Below are positions 1 to 11,071 of a stretch of DNA of 64,000 nucleotides, one piece after another. Each line of letters opens with the position of its first letter. The first letter of the stretch is position 1. The DNA comes from Zhengitettix transpicula (Eukaryota; Arthropoda; Insecta; Orthoptera; Tetrigidae). The notes below the pieces were generated by a model that made no database searches, was not told where the DNA came from, and worked only from the letters and a program-made list of their open reading frames with translations. The stretch is from positions 116,613,600-116,677,599 of the forward strand of contig CM073590.1 in assembly GCA_037074705.1 (NCBI GenBank), read 5' to 3'. Both the position numbers and the translations under genes were made by a program.

Positions 1-1455
1 CAAAATTGGCAGCGTTCAATTCCCATATGCCGCTGATCTCTCTAACAACTTCGAACTATTATTCAACTCACGTTCAAAATTAAACTTCAACTCTACGGTC
101 TCGGACAACGTGCAATCATTGTGTTTCAACGACGTTAAATTAGAGTCAGTCAGCGGATCTATCAAAGGACAGATCTGTTCAGTCAAACAGCAGAATTTTT
201 GTCGGAGATTAGAATTTCTTATCACGTCTGACACCACAAAATTGATAATTGCGGCAATTTTGATAAAAAGCGGTTTCCAGAAGGTTTCATTCTGTTTATA
301 GCAGTGAAACCCATTTTAGGATCCTGATTTTGAATCACGGTTTTCGTGTATTTTTTGTATTTGGGATGCAAGAGTTTCCTGGACGCGATGAATTATTTGG
401 ATTCCGCCTGCTTTGAGTTATCCTGAGCGTTGACGGTGTGGAGTCGCTGAATCGATTCCTAGTCCTAACGTGTTTGCTGAATGAGAAGCGTCAGTGCTGA
501 TACCTCAGCTTCAGTCTGTTCGGGTATGAGCTGTGGAACAGACTCCAGAGAGTGTCTAGGACATTTGTTTCAAAAAACATAAGACTGATCAAATATTTTT
601 AAATATATAATAAATATCGCCATTTGGCTATGTATTTACCGTACTTTAATAGTCAACTTGAACCCTCCAAACTAATGAGAAAAAAATATCATTGTTTTAT
701 ATAAACAAATACCGGAGTAAATTTTTGTCAAACATTTAGGAATTGTGCAGGCGCCAAACCTCAGTATTGTGTACAATATAATTTTTTTGTTTGCAATAAA
801 TTAAAGTGTGAAATTATTGTGTTGTTACTCAAATTCCTAAGTTTATGTAATTCCTTCAATCAGCTTTTGGGGCTGCATAAGCTAGCAGCTGAGTTGTGTG
901 TAAAACAAATTTATTTCCTTTTATTATATTTTTTTCAGAGTGACAGGTTACATGAGGGTAATCCACTTGTTGGTAATTCCCCTTTAATAGCATAGGAAGG
1001 GATTTGAAAGGAGGAGGTGCGGATGGGTAGAGGAAGGTAGCCAAGGGTTAACTGGGGACCTCGGGTTATTGTTTAAGGATTCTACTTCGCCTAGAAGTGA
1101 TGCAGGACAAAGCCTAGAAAACCTGTATCAGGTAGGTCGGGCATTGGGTACTTGTCCCATGCCCTTCCGATGGCGGTAGAGGTGTTTGCTGCGGGGTCGC
1201 AGCATTCCTTTCTCCGTGTCTTGACCAGTTTAGGAGGAAGTTGGCCGACTGTTCCAATGGGAACAAGAAACTCTTGTGGACTTTTGGTAATCTTAATTCA
1301 TAAACGGAGAGATAAGAAGGCATCCCAAAGGTAACCCTCTCCGTCTCTCCAGAAAGTTCCTGCTACAATTAATATGTATACAAATTTTCTCCTTTTGACC
1401 TTTACTGAAGATAACTTAAATTAAGAAGCGTTATAAATATGATATACATACGTAC
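1..1455. other. Left flank / PGM intron, no coding exon seen
   Basis: This sequence lies downstream, in the minus-strand sense, of the phosphoglucomutase exon and is therefore presumably intron. I looked for the expected next PGM exon, which should begin near an HPDPNLTYA-like motif on the minus strand, and did not find it. The gene must continue off the left edge or be truncated. The only recognisable content is an R1 repeat copy at about 939-1365. The short open frames in 1-840 show no recognisable domain. Confidence 0.5.
939..1365 (+). mobile_element. R1 SINE-like repeat, copy A
   Basis: This is a copy of a repeat found at least six times in the window. Landmarks in order are an ACAGGYTACATGAGGGTAA head, CCTTTAATAGCATAGGAAGG, GGTAGCCAAGGGTTAACT, GGTCGGGCATTGGGTACTTG, then CAGTTTAGGAGG and CCAATGGGAA. 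It ends in AGGCATCCC and CCGTCTCTCC. It inserts next to a T-rich tract. No terminal inverted repeats are seen. I could not match it to a named family. Confidence 0.75.
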
Positions 1456-2236
1456 CTTGTGACCAAAATCCGTAAGAGGAGTAGTATTCAATAAATCTTT
1501 GGGATCTACGCCGAGTTCTTTAGCAAAAATTCTTTTGACATAAGGTCCTGACGATCCGTACATTGAATCCGTTAATACGTTGAAGGTACCATTTCCATAG
1601 CCGTGAACAAGAAACTTTCTAATTGCACAAAAGTCGAAAATATGTTTCACAACTTCGACGTAAGTCTCAACTGGATCAATGATTTCCACAAAAAACGGAT
1701 TATCATCCACTATAAAAGTCTTCACTCCAATTTGCGATAAATCGACCTTCAAATCGGGCACGATACGGTAGCCTTTTATTTTTGTTGAAAACTTAGTTAC
1801 TTTCTCTGTAACATTAACAGACGCCGGTCCACCATGATCGTTATTGAGTTTAATCCCAAAATCAAACTCTGGGCCTCCAGGATTGTGGCTCGCACTAAGG
1901 TTGAACCCACCTTTAGCCTTATAAAATCTGATTACAGCCGATACGGCTGGTGTCGACAAGAGAGCGTTTTGACCTACGTACACTCTACGTACTCCGTTTG
2001 CAGCACACATTTGAATAATTTTTTGAGCAACCTGTTTGTTGTAGTATCTGCCATCTCCTCCTATAACGAGCGATCCGTCTTGTATTTCTGAGCCTATTGT
2101 CCAAAGGATGCACTGAATGATATTTTCAGTGTAGTGCATTTGTTGAAATTCTTTCACCTTCTTCCGGATCCCATTCGTTCCGAATTGTTGGTCTTGGAAA
2201 CTATTAGTCCTAACGTTTACAATATCTAAAGATGTC
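1456..2236 (-). CDS. Pgm1-like: Phosphoglucomutase (PGM1-like), large 5' coding exon, partial gene
   Basis: The exon encodes about 260 residues of an alpha-D-phosphohexomutase that interconverts glucose-1-phosphate and glucose-6-phosphate in the cytosol. Residues are counted from the splice acceptor. FQDQQFGTNGIRKK at ~13-26 corresponds to the family's GTSGLRKK substrate loop. LVIGGDGRYY lies at ~56-65. The catalytic phosphoserine loop is SASHNPGG, with the serine at 116, the same number as in mammalian PGM1. DFGIKLN and HYTEN are also family blocks. The reading frame has no breaks. Boundaries are a pyrimidine-rich CACAG acceptor before 2236 and a CACAAG|GTACGT donor after 1456. The last residues (PLTDFGHK) stop exactly where PGM1 continues with HPDPNLT. 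The metal-binding DGDGDR domain is off-window. The sequence is diverged (GTNG for GTSG, SASH for TASH, DSMYGSSGPY for DAMHGVMGPY), so it may be a paralogue. The start codon is not in this exon unless it is split at the junction (AT|G). Confidence 0.88.
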
Positions 2237-2811
2237 CTGTGCAACAAAAGAACAATCAATTAACATATTTTCGATGTATTCTAGGTTTTTCTCGGACGGA
2301 ATTAAATTCCATTATATAATGAAATAGTAATACATTGGATTGTATTATTTTGTGGGAAAAAAGCAAACAAGTGAATAATTACAAGAATTAAAAATGTTCG
2401 CCTTTGCTATGTAGACAAATATAATATAGTTTCAGATCTACAAAATATTATTTTATTATATTCAAACTACCTTCTTGCGTTTATTTTCCAATGATGTGCG
2501 TTAGAGCCAAAACCTAAGAATAATTTTCATAAAAAGAAACTTTTTGATGAAGAAACCGGGGAATAAATTTCTTATGATGAAGATAACGGCACAGAATGTT
2601 CTTATTGCAATGAAGCGTTTTCCATACATAATGAAAATGAAGTGTGGATTATATGTTGGAGCTGTAGTGTGCTTTTTATGAAGAGGAGGGCGATGAATTC
2701 AAGCTTGAATTTTGTAAAAAACCAAATAGTTTCAACATGTCAAATTGTTATGACTAAGTTAGACTGAAATCCTGATCTATTATTATGTTACATGTACAAA
2801 TAACAAATTTA

Positions 2812-2994
2812 ATAATAAGAAAGATAGCCGAATACAGACAAAATAAGTGATAATATAAATACTACACAACGCTTCATGGATCCTTGTCCAACGGCAGTTG
2901 TGTCGATTTAGGCACTTCTTAGCACCAGAAACGTCGTGTGGTATTTATATTTTCAATTATTTTATCTATATTTGACTAACATTCTTATTATTAA
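2812..2994. repeat. R2 fold-back repeat, copy 1
   Basis: The left arm is AATAATAAGAAAGATAGCC followed by GAATACAGACAAAATAAG and a block ending near a TACCACACAA-type motif. The right arm is GTGTGGTATTTATATT followed by TTTATCTATATTTGACTAA and CATTCTTATTATT. The two arms are inverted copies, as in a MITE or fold-back element. The middle has GGATCCTTGTCC and a CTTCTTAGCACC segment shared with the copy near 48.0 kb. Confidence 0.65.
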
Positions 2995-5402
2995 TTTTCA
3001 ATCAGACATAAATTTGTTCATTTCAAATAACAAATTTGTCTGTTTATCGCCTACTTCATTTCTTATTTGTAAGAATGTCTATTTTCTGGGCGTCTGAATT
3101 TTTCATAGCAGCCGACGGCTCATCTACATGTGGGAGGTGTGGTATTGAGACTATCAATTTTATAAATAAATTATTTTAATTTATTATTAATTCAGTTTGA
3201 TACTAATTTACTTGAATTTAATAACAAAAAATTAAGGTTATTCTCAAATTAATTATGTCAAATTATTAACACGAAGTGCGCACTGCAAAATAAGAAAATC
3301 TCAGGGTGGAATGCGAAATAAACTAGAATGAAATGATAAGTAATATTTTAGAAATACAAATACAACCGCAGGATTTGATTACGTAATCAAAGTTCAGCGG
3401 GTGTCATCAGGAAATGACTATCAGCGTTCCATCTTATTTTTCTTCCTACAGAAAATCCTCCATGGTTCAGTCAGTTGTAGCCACCGGCTTCCTTTGTTTC
3501 GTCGCCTTCAGAGCTTATTTGATCTTAACGCACCTTCCCCAACTTGGTTCTGCGACCGTCCAGTCCGTTTTACAAACAGCTTCCTTGCTGTCCTCACGCC
3601 AACTTCCCATATGGGCTGCTCCATTGAGTTCCTGTGACCAGTGGTCACCCGCCGCGCGGTCGAGACAAAAAAAAAACTGTCCCTCCCCAGAATTCCGCTT
3701 TCCAGTGCCGCTTTGTTTACGAGAACAAATTTTTATTCGCTTGGTGCGCACTTTGGATCTGGTGTTAATGTGTTAAATTAGAAAATTTTATCCTCAATTA
3801 CAAATGGTGAATACGATCACTCCACAGAGGTAACCTACGGACAATTTAGTAGACGATAGTGATGGCTTCAAACTTCCTGGACTTGAGATTAGTCAACCAA
3901 TACAAGAGAAAAACAAGAGAAGGAGGCAGAAGTTTCCAGAGCTTGAGACAGAAAAATATTAGCTGGACTGTCACCAAGCAGCCCGAACCTGAGACTTCGC
4001 ATCGGCGAAAATGGCAGATTTGTGTGGAAAACGCAGCTTCGCTGATGCAGATCAACCACAGTCATAATAACCCAATCTCGTCACGCTCATGGTGGTGAAG
4101 ACAATTTTAGTATCGCTTTCCTGAGTCTCCGTTTTCAGAACCTGGCTAGTCGGCAGCATTAAAAGAGAAATTTATGGTCATATGGAGTGCAGGTCAGGAA
4201 TAGGGTCAAGTTCCATTTCCAAATAAATTAAGTAGATGAAAAATTATTGAACGTTATTATTGAATCAGATAAACACCACGTTTAAGATAACATCCTCCCT
4301 TCAGCAATAACAGATGACGAATCTGGAAGCTGGTAAAATTTTCCTTGGGCCGAGAATAAACTTGGTCTGGCGTCCAAAAACAGTTCAAATGAAACAAGAC
4401 GTACTTCGACGTTTAATTGGCTCATCTTCCCAAAACTTAATGAACGGAATTGCCTCCAAAACTACTTCATCCTCTTTCTCCTACCAACATCAACTCCCTT
4501 CTAATCTTCTTCGGATTCATATACAACTTCCGGAAAACTTTCTGGACTGAGTACCCACAGAACATAATAATTTGATCTGTATTCCCGACTTGTGGCTGTT
4601 ACTAATCGCACATGCACTAACAGATATAATTCTTCAAGGTGTGTCGGTCCTCACACATTCGTGCGAACAATCCACTGTCTGGCCATCTCCAAACCAGTCA
4701 TTATTCTGTTCTGTCAATGTATTTTTCGTATGAAAGTAATTGCCGGATCATCTGTACAAACAACCACTCACAGCTTTACTGAAGTATTGTCTCAGTCTAT
4801 GGCGTCTGTTCCGCAACTATTACACCATATCTGGAACTATTTTCATCTAAATGTCATAAGTGTCTATAAAAGCATACTGTATCTCGTCAAACATAAAATA
4901 GAAAATACCGCAACTTCAGGAATGAATAAACCCCTGTACGCAATTCAGCTCTATATATTTCGGAAGGATTATATGAGAAATCATATTGAAGCAGTGATTT
5001 TACAATACTAAATTATATATTCTAAACAAAGCTTTCTGGAGAATGAGTGCATGTGTGAAAAGTTAAACGGCACACAACCATTTGTTATATGAACATTTAT
5101 AGCAACAAAAAAAACATCTTATTGTCTAACAAACTGGTTTTCCAACTTGAAGGCCATTTCTGCAATGTGCTCCTTCGCTTGTACGAGTACGGAATGATAA
5201 AGTAGCTGCACATTCCATAAACTTTCCTTTCGTAAGCTAACATCATTGAGACGGCTGTAAATTTTACCGAATTATCGCCGCTTTAGAAGTGCATTGCTAT
5301 TAATGACAATCACACACATTTCAAACGTATTCGCTTCATACGATTTCAAGTAGGCAGTAAGTTTACTTTAGTTCCACTTGAGGATATTTGAGGATATCTA
5401 TA

Positions 5403-5545
5403 TTGAATAAGAAAGTTAGCCCATTCAGACAAAAAAATGATAATATAAATTCCACACAAAGGACGAGGATCCCAGAACGTTGTATGATATTTATATTATC
5501 ACTTTTTTGGATGCAATTGGTTATCTTTCTTGTTCATTATTTTGA
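5403..5545. repeat. R2 fold-back repeat, copy 2
   Basis: The left arm is GAATAAGAAAGTTAGCC with CATTCAGACAAAAAAATGA and TATAAATTCCACAC. The right arm is ATATTTATATTATCACTTTT with GGTTATCTTTCTTGTTCATT. The middle is short (GGATCCCAGAACGTTG). It has the same architecture as the other R2 copies but the interior is deleted. Confidence 0.65.
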
Positions 5546-5754
5546 CATCTTTTTTTTTCATTTTAATATTTCTATACGGTTGAATTAATAGTTAATTTTA
5601 ATACAAGTATTTCGTTGTACTACTAGCCCAATCATTTGTTCTTTCTTCAAACGTAAACCCCACTTTCAAGTACTTCTTCCAACGAATCTACTAGTATCGC
5701 ATTGAAAAGTCTTCTTCTTCCTCCTTGACTGTACAGCTCATTTAGTGACTGTTC

Positions 5755-5880
5755 AGTCTTAACCCCAGTTTCCGTAACCAGGACGAACACAAGCATCCAT
5801 GTCCATGCTGGGATTCGAACCTGCTACCTCTGTAATGCGAGGCAGTGACGCTGACCACTACACACTGCACAACGCAGTTC
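5755..5880 (-). mobile_element. tRNA-derived SINE, copy 1
   Basis: On the minus strand an A-box-like TAGTGGTCAGCG precedes a CTGCCTCGCATTACAGAGG block and a perfect pol III B box, GGTTCGAATCC. The flanking arms do not form a convincing cloverleaf. A second copy with the same tail (CATGGATG-type) lies at 29920-30070. The duplication plus the degenerate tRNA head argues for a SINE rather than a functional tRNA gene. Confidence 0.6.
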
Positions 5881-7178
5881 GGCCAATGAAAACTTTACAT
5901 ATATCAATTGTCAATAGTCTTTTGGTAGGGCGGTTGAGCACCCTCTTGACAATTAGGTGGGAAAATGCCGTTAGTGGCGCAAGAATCATAAATGATCAAC
6001 GACATGACAGAACCAATGTCGGGAAGCAGTGGTACTGGAATCTACTGAAGGCACAGAATAAATTATTTTGAAGATGGTCTCCGATAGATAATCTTCAAGC
6101 GCAACCAGATTAACATGCGCGACGCTCGGGATACTGAGATACGAAAATGCAATGGGAATCCTTGACGAGAACCTCGGTGCTGGATTCAAATCAAGTCTCC
6201 TAAACCAAAAACCAATTTCGAAACGACTAACTGCTCTTCCGTTCGGATATCCGGTTGAGGAATGCATCGCGGACAGAGATCGACATAAACACCTTGCTAT
6301 ATCTAGTTTTGTAATTTGTTGTCAATGGTGTAGTAATGTTATTAAAAGTATTGCATAAATATTTTATTATATTAGTGAAGAGCAGAACCATAAAATGAAA
6401 GGACGAGTGAAGATTAACAAGGTAAATGGTATTTGGTACAACAGAGAAAATCAACACTGTCTAGAAAAACGTAGACTAATACAGCTGTCTTGTTAGAGCT
6501 TTGCGCAATATAGTCTAGCCTACTTGAGTATTATAAAACCTAATATGTCTTGTTTATTCTTCTTGTAGTTGTACCTCCCAACATCTTGTCAACGTTGATT
6601 TTCTTTTCGCTGTGTCACTACCGTTTACCTTGTTAAGCTTTGCTCTTCGTTCCATTTCATACTACTTCTTGTTCTTACTCAGACAGTTTAACACCCTAAT
6701 AATAATCCTAATAAGTTCCTATATGTTACAACTAATTCTATTCATTGAAAGAAACAGGTGACGTCTTTGATTCAGCTCGAGAGGGACAGCCAGAGAGCAA
6801 ACGCTGTAGAGATTTTTAACTGTGTGTGTGAATCGTTTGATGAAAATATTGTAACACTAACAAATCTTTGCTGTAAAAAGTTATAGCAGAAGAGTCAGAT
6901 GTCAGAAGCAAAAAGGAAAGCTTTAATAATAATTTCCAGTATACAAAGTGTTTAAATGTAGCCAACATTGAAAGAGACGTGAAACTTGACAAAAAGTAGC
7001 TAAGGTAGATAGAGATAATAACTGAGGGCTTAAGTAGCTTAAGTGGGATGAAATAATTGATAGATCGAAGTTTCGAACAGTGCTTATCTTTACTTGTTGA
7101 ATGAGCAACTGCTATCTGTTTGTAATCGATCACTGATCATCTTGCGTTATTGACTGTATCAGCTCCTATTTTTATTTA
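5881..7178. other. Intergenic DNA, nothing recognised
   Basis: AT-rich sequence without recognisable exons or repeats shared with the rest of the window. Open frames here are under 105 codons, overlap one another and lack family motifs. Confidence 0.4.
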
Positions 7179-7412
7179 AGTAACAGGCTACGTGAGGGTA
7201 ACTCCTCTGTAATAGCATAGGAAGGGATTTGAAAGGGGAAATGCGGAAAGGTAGAGGAAGGTAGCCAAGGGTTAACTAGATCCCAGGGCTACGGTTTAAG
7301 GATCCTACCCGACATTCGCCTAAAAGTGATGCAGGACAAACTCTAGAAAACCTGCATCTGGTAGGTCGGGCATTGGGTACTTGTCCCACGCCCTTCCCAT
7401 GGCGGGAGATGA
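7179..7412 (+). mobile_element. R1 SINE-like repeat, copy B (3'-truncated)
   Basis: It shares with copy A the TAACAGGCTACGTGAGGGTAA head, ATAGCATAGGAAGGGATTTG, GGTAGCCAAGGGTTAACT and GGTCGGGCATTGGGTACTTG. It stops after CCCTTCCCATGGCGGGAGATG, so the half carrying the shared open frame is missing. Confidence 0.75.
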
Positions 7413-8700
7413 TTTTATCTTCAACTTTAACCTGAACAGTTCTTGAGTGAACTGAGAGATACACTAATGAATAAAATGAATATGCATACACTCTTCAGCG
7501 CAAGGAGCAATTTCAACCAATCTTGGTACATATAACGTCAAATCGATAGTTTTGGCGGTCACAGAATTAAAAACTGACATTCGTTACGTCCGCTATGAGA
7601 GGAAAAATGGTTCAAGATGGAACATATTGGTTTTCGGTGTCGTTGAGATTAATAGTGACACTCATGATACCAGCTGAGTCTCGATATACGATGGACTGAG
7701 AAGGGGTTGGATAATTATAAAATATTCAAAATTACAAAGATATTAATGACTAATTAATTTACTTTCCGGTCTAATATAAGGTGATAAGCAAATACCAGGA
7801 CAGCGCTGAAAAATCTGTTATTAATGAATGAAATGGCAGTTTAGATTTTGTGTGTTAAACGGGCGATTAAACACTAACAGTAGTCTAGTTTCAGGAAAAA
7901 CGAAGGAAACATGTGAATATGTGCACGAGAGTTCTGGAAGTAATAAAAATATACATGAGCTGAATTAATGTAAGTCGTGGATCGTCTGGAAGGCGTCTGT
8001 CTCGGATGAGATATAGACAATTTATCTGCATGATATAATTTTGAGAGCTTTAAAAGTTTATTAAACTGACGCTTCGTGTCCGACCAAAGAGCAGTGTGAG
8101 CATAACAGTCCGACCGTAGTTCCCGCTGAGGTGTTGAACAATCACGTGATGTAATATCCGCCGTGGAGAGACACGACAACGTCGGACCGCGACCTGGTTA
8201 TGGGAAGACATATGACAGCTGTCACAACGCATCAAATAACTAAGTACGCGACAATGCAGAAGCACACAAATTAGCACAGCACCTCCTGAATGTAAAATTT
8301 TTATATTGTGTAACTAATCTTAAGCCAGATTTAAATTGTTTGTTTAATTAATATATTTTTATTAATATTCGATGACACAAATTACTATATATTTTTATTT
8401 GTAATTAAATTCTAAATACATATTTATTGTAATATCCTCTTTCAAGGTACAATAGTTTTTTTCGCTACTGTTTGTCACTCTTCTGCTTAAAAGATGTAGC
8501 ATTAATTTCAGGTTATATCTTATCTTTATTGGGTTATTTTACAGATGGGTTGTATTAATTTCCTACAAGCATTTCCTTTTCAGTTAAGGAATAGGAGAAT
8601 CGATAATAGTAAAGCTGCATGGAAGGAGTTTTACTCATTTTTCATTAAATAAGATTACTGGCTTCAAGCACAATAAAAGACAAATTTCGACCATAAAATT
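7413..8700. other. Intergenic DNA, nothing recognised
   Basis: Mixed composition with short overlapping open frames on the minus strand (about 7874-8277). I see no domain and no repeat shared with other parts of the window. Confidence 0.4.
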
Positions 8701-8719
8701 AATTAATATAATTACGTTA

Positions 8720-9640
8720 CTGAATAAGATTTATTATTTCGCGTGAGATGTGGGAATAAGAAAATAGTACTCGGTTCAGAATTGCAGGTATGTGATTCAC
8801 AATAGATTTGTGGGAAATCGGTGGAATAACCAGCGCTTGAGGTGTCACCTCCATGAGCTGCTGGGAAGGAGTACATGAGAGAAGCCCCAGGACAGACCAC
8901 ATGGCGTTTCCCCCTAAAATTAATTGCAGATGTTCCTATAATCCTATGAAAGTGGATAACAGACTCGGTGCTTTCAATATTTGATATGTGGGAGAGATTG
9001 TGAGAGCATCCTTGAACCGTGAATACTCTCAGTTGTGGGAGGAGTCCCACTAAGAATAGCACTCTGGGTTGTGAGGATTCCCTCCGGTTGCGGCACGACT
9101 GGAAGAGAGGGTGTGTTATTCTCTCTGGGTTCTGTTCGGAAAGCTGCTTTTCTGTCCTGCCAGGAGGTAGTGGAGACTGACTCGAGGCGATTGTCTAGCC
9201 GTCACGGTTGTGGACGGTGTTTGTGACCCCAGCATCAACCGCATCCTTGGCGGCTAAGATTTTAAGGGATGGGGACTTTTCTCCATCTATTAGTATCTGA
9301 TGACGAAACAGCCTGGCCGTAATTCTACTGATAGCAATAGCGGGGAAAGAGATAACTTGAGAGCCACTCTGGATTACTAGAATGTGCAGAAAAGTTTCAA
9401 AGGCCTTCGAACAAGTGCAACTACACCTTGTAGGGCGACCCTTGGCACGTAGTGCCAACGGAGCAATGCGCAGTTGTCCAAGACCTTCCTTCGGCGAACT
9501 TGGTATGTCCGGGGGCGTGATATATCCAGCAGGGTCCCGTAATCACAGATGAGCTGTGGTTTGTTTGCGTGCCAGCCCGACGTACGTTCCGTTACCTCCT
9601 TGGAGGTTTCGAAAAAAAGCCGCGGAGAAGCAAAATCAAA
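8720..9640. other. GC-richer block of unknown origin
   Basis: This block is clearly richer in G and C than its flanks, with CpG-containing stretches such as CCTCCGGTTGCGGCACGACT. Minus-strand open frames of 116 and 133 codons (8712-9062 and 9377-9778) are present. Neither frame has a recognisable motif, and I see no splice-compatible chain of exons. An old transposon or a retained non-coding transcript is possible. I make no functional call. Confidence 0.35.
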
Positions 9641-9707
9641 TGGCAATACATTTCTCGTTAAATGATCAGCGTTATTGTAAGGTGAAAAATATACGTCTGT
9701 TTTGAAA

Positions 9708-9853
9708 ATTAATAATAAGATAAAATAGCCAAATAGAGACAAAAGAAGTGATGATACTCTTTTTAGTTTCCTTAGCATCTGAAGAAAGAAACAAGATTTC
9801 CAGAAACGTGTGGTATTTATATCATCACATCATTTGTCTGTATTTGGCTATTT
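9708..9853. repeat. R2 fold-back repeat, copy 3
   Basis: The left arm, AATAATAAGATAAAATAGCC with AAATAGAGACAAAAGAAGTG, is mirrored by the right arm, GTGTGGTATTTATATCATCA with TTTGTCTGTATTTGGCTATT. Between the arms is a short interior with CATCTGAAGAAAGAAACAAG and CCAGAAACG, as in copy 7. Confidence 0.7.
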
Positions 9854-9902
9854 GCTCCCAACGCACCCTTTAAAACAGCGATGACCAACACGCGGCCCGC
9901 CT

Positions 9903-10863
9903 CATTTCATTTGTGCCTAACTACTTTCGGAATTTTCAGGTGGATTCTAAAATTTTAAGAAAATAAATATCAAGATCCGACTGTTTAGTGGACACTCAAT
10001 GGTCAATTCCCATCAGAGTTTTAATTACCGCGTCTCGAGAGCTCTAAAGTTTGTAGAATGAGTAAAAACTGGAGGATTTTTCACAGAATTATAAACTTAC
10101 AAGCTTAATTGATATTGTAAAGTTTTACATAAATTTGTTCTTGAAAGGGACGGATACTTTGTCTATAACTGGGTTTAGAAGTAAAGTGGATGAATTTCAG
10201 AAAATAACGTAAGAAAAGCGATGATGATAACTTTTTAACTCACACGGTCTAAGTAAAACAAAACTGGCAAAATGTGTGCTTAATAAATATATTTTTTAGA
10301 ACAACCAGAATTTCCAAGCTATTAAAATTAGTTTTAACAAAATCTATATAGGTATTGTATTTTTTATTTTTATTACAATTTATAGTCGCATTAACCTTCT
10401 GGTCATTAGCGACTTACATCTGTTAAATTCTACATTTGTATAACATTTAAATTACTTTATACAACTCAGTTTTCATAGTAAAGTCTGTGAGGTTGTTTAT
10501 TGCTGTTGATGAGTTGCAAATCTCCATCATTGAATGGGCGGCTATGGTTGATCTTCTTATCCAGTTATATTTGGGGCAGTATTGTACTCTCCATATTCCG
10601 TTCTTTCTTTATCATCCATAAATTTCATTTCCATTTCTTAATTCCCAGCAAACTTCTTCCCAAGAATTCCTATTCTGTAATCTGTATTTTTGCATTTCTC
10701 TACTTTTGTCAATCATGAATTAAATTTATAAGTAGTTGTGCATCCTCCGTGATGATCATGGAAAAAATATAAGTACAAAATATTACTTAAAGAACACATT
10801 TGATGAACCAGGAAAAATGTAGACAAAACGAATCGGGCCGGGTAGTTGTGAAACGCTCCATAA
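9903..10863. repeat. Left arm of Harbinger-derived palindrome
   Basis: This arm is an inverted copy of 11068-11860. Shared landmarks are CGTCTCGAGAG, GAAAGGGACGGATACTTTGT, TCCAAGCTATTAAAATTAGT, ATTCCTATTCTGTAATCTGT and the terminal CGGGCCGGGTAGTTGTGAAA with CGCTCCATAAC. It therefore carries a decayed inverted copy of the 3' part of the Harbinger-like transposase seen on the right arm. Confidence 0.75.
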
Positions 10864-11071
10864 CTTAGGCTCGTTTCACATTTACTCGACAATCGACATC
10901 AGATTGACTACAGAAAGGTTTAAAAACTTATGAGACGTTTCACACTAGGCCGGCACAGTGTCGTCGTTCACCCTGCAGCCGACAGTCGGGCCGTTGTGTA
11001 GGAGGCCAGGTTCTCCTACACCAGAGTTCTGGCTGTCGTCCAAGTGCGTCAGCCTAGAGGGTGATTAAGTT
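10864..11071. mobile_element. Harbinger-like MITE at the palindrome centre
   Basis: The unit starts TTAGGCTCGTTTCACATT and ends GCCTAGAGGGTGATTAA. Its reverse complement recurs at 12368-12592. An internal GAGACGTTTCACACTAGGCC resembles another Harbinger-type terminus, so the unit may itself be nested. It sits exactly between the two palindrome arms. Confidence 0.6.

Larger units (their letters stand above)
2237..5750. other. Intergenic or upstream PGM DNA, mostly unannotatable
   Basis: This stretch should contain the first PGM exon or promoter on the minus strand, but I could not identify one. Two R2 fold-back copies are present (2812-2994 and 5403-5545). Open frames at 3401-3776 and 4592-5011 (up to 139 codons) have no recognisable motifs and look like chance frames. 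Confidence 0.4.

Noticed and set aside
3401..3776. Overlapping plus-strand frames of 78 and 120 codons
   Set aside because: Two overlapping frames and one antisense frame cover the same bases with no family motif. I could not support any of them.
4592..5011. 139-codon plus-strand open frame as a gene
   Set aside because: No recognisable domain, no matching splice context and a random-like composition. AT-rich DNA of this length yields such frames by chance.
5808..5872. Functional tRNA gene
   Set aside because: The B box is perfect but the stems do not pair into a cloverleaf, and a second diverged copy exists at 29990. A tRNA-derived SINE fits better.
9377..9778. 133-codon minus-strand frame as a membrane protein
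   Set aside because: The hydrophobic start comes from R2 copy 3 sequence running into the GC-richer block. It is a chimera of repeat and unknown DNA.
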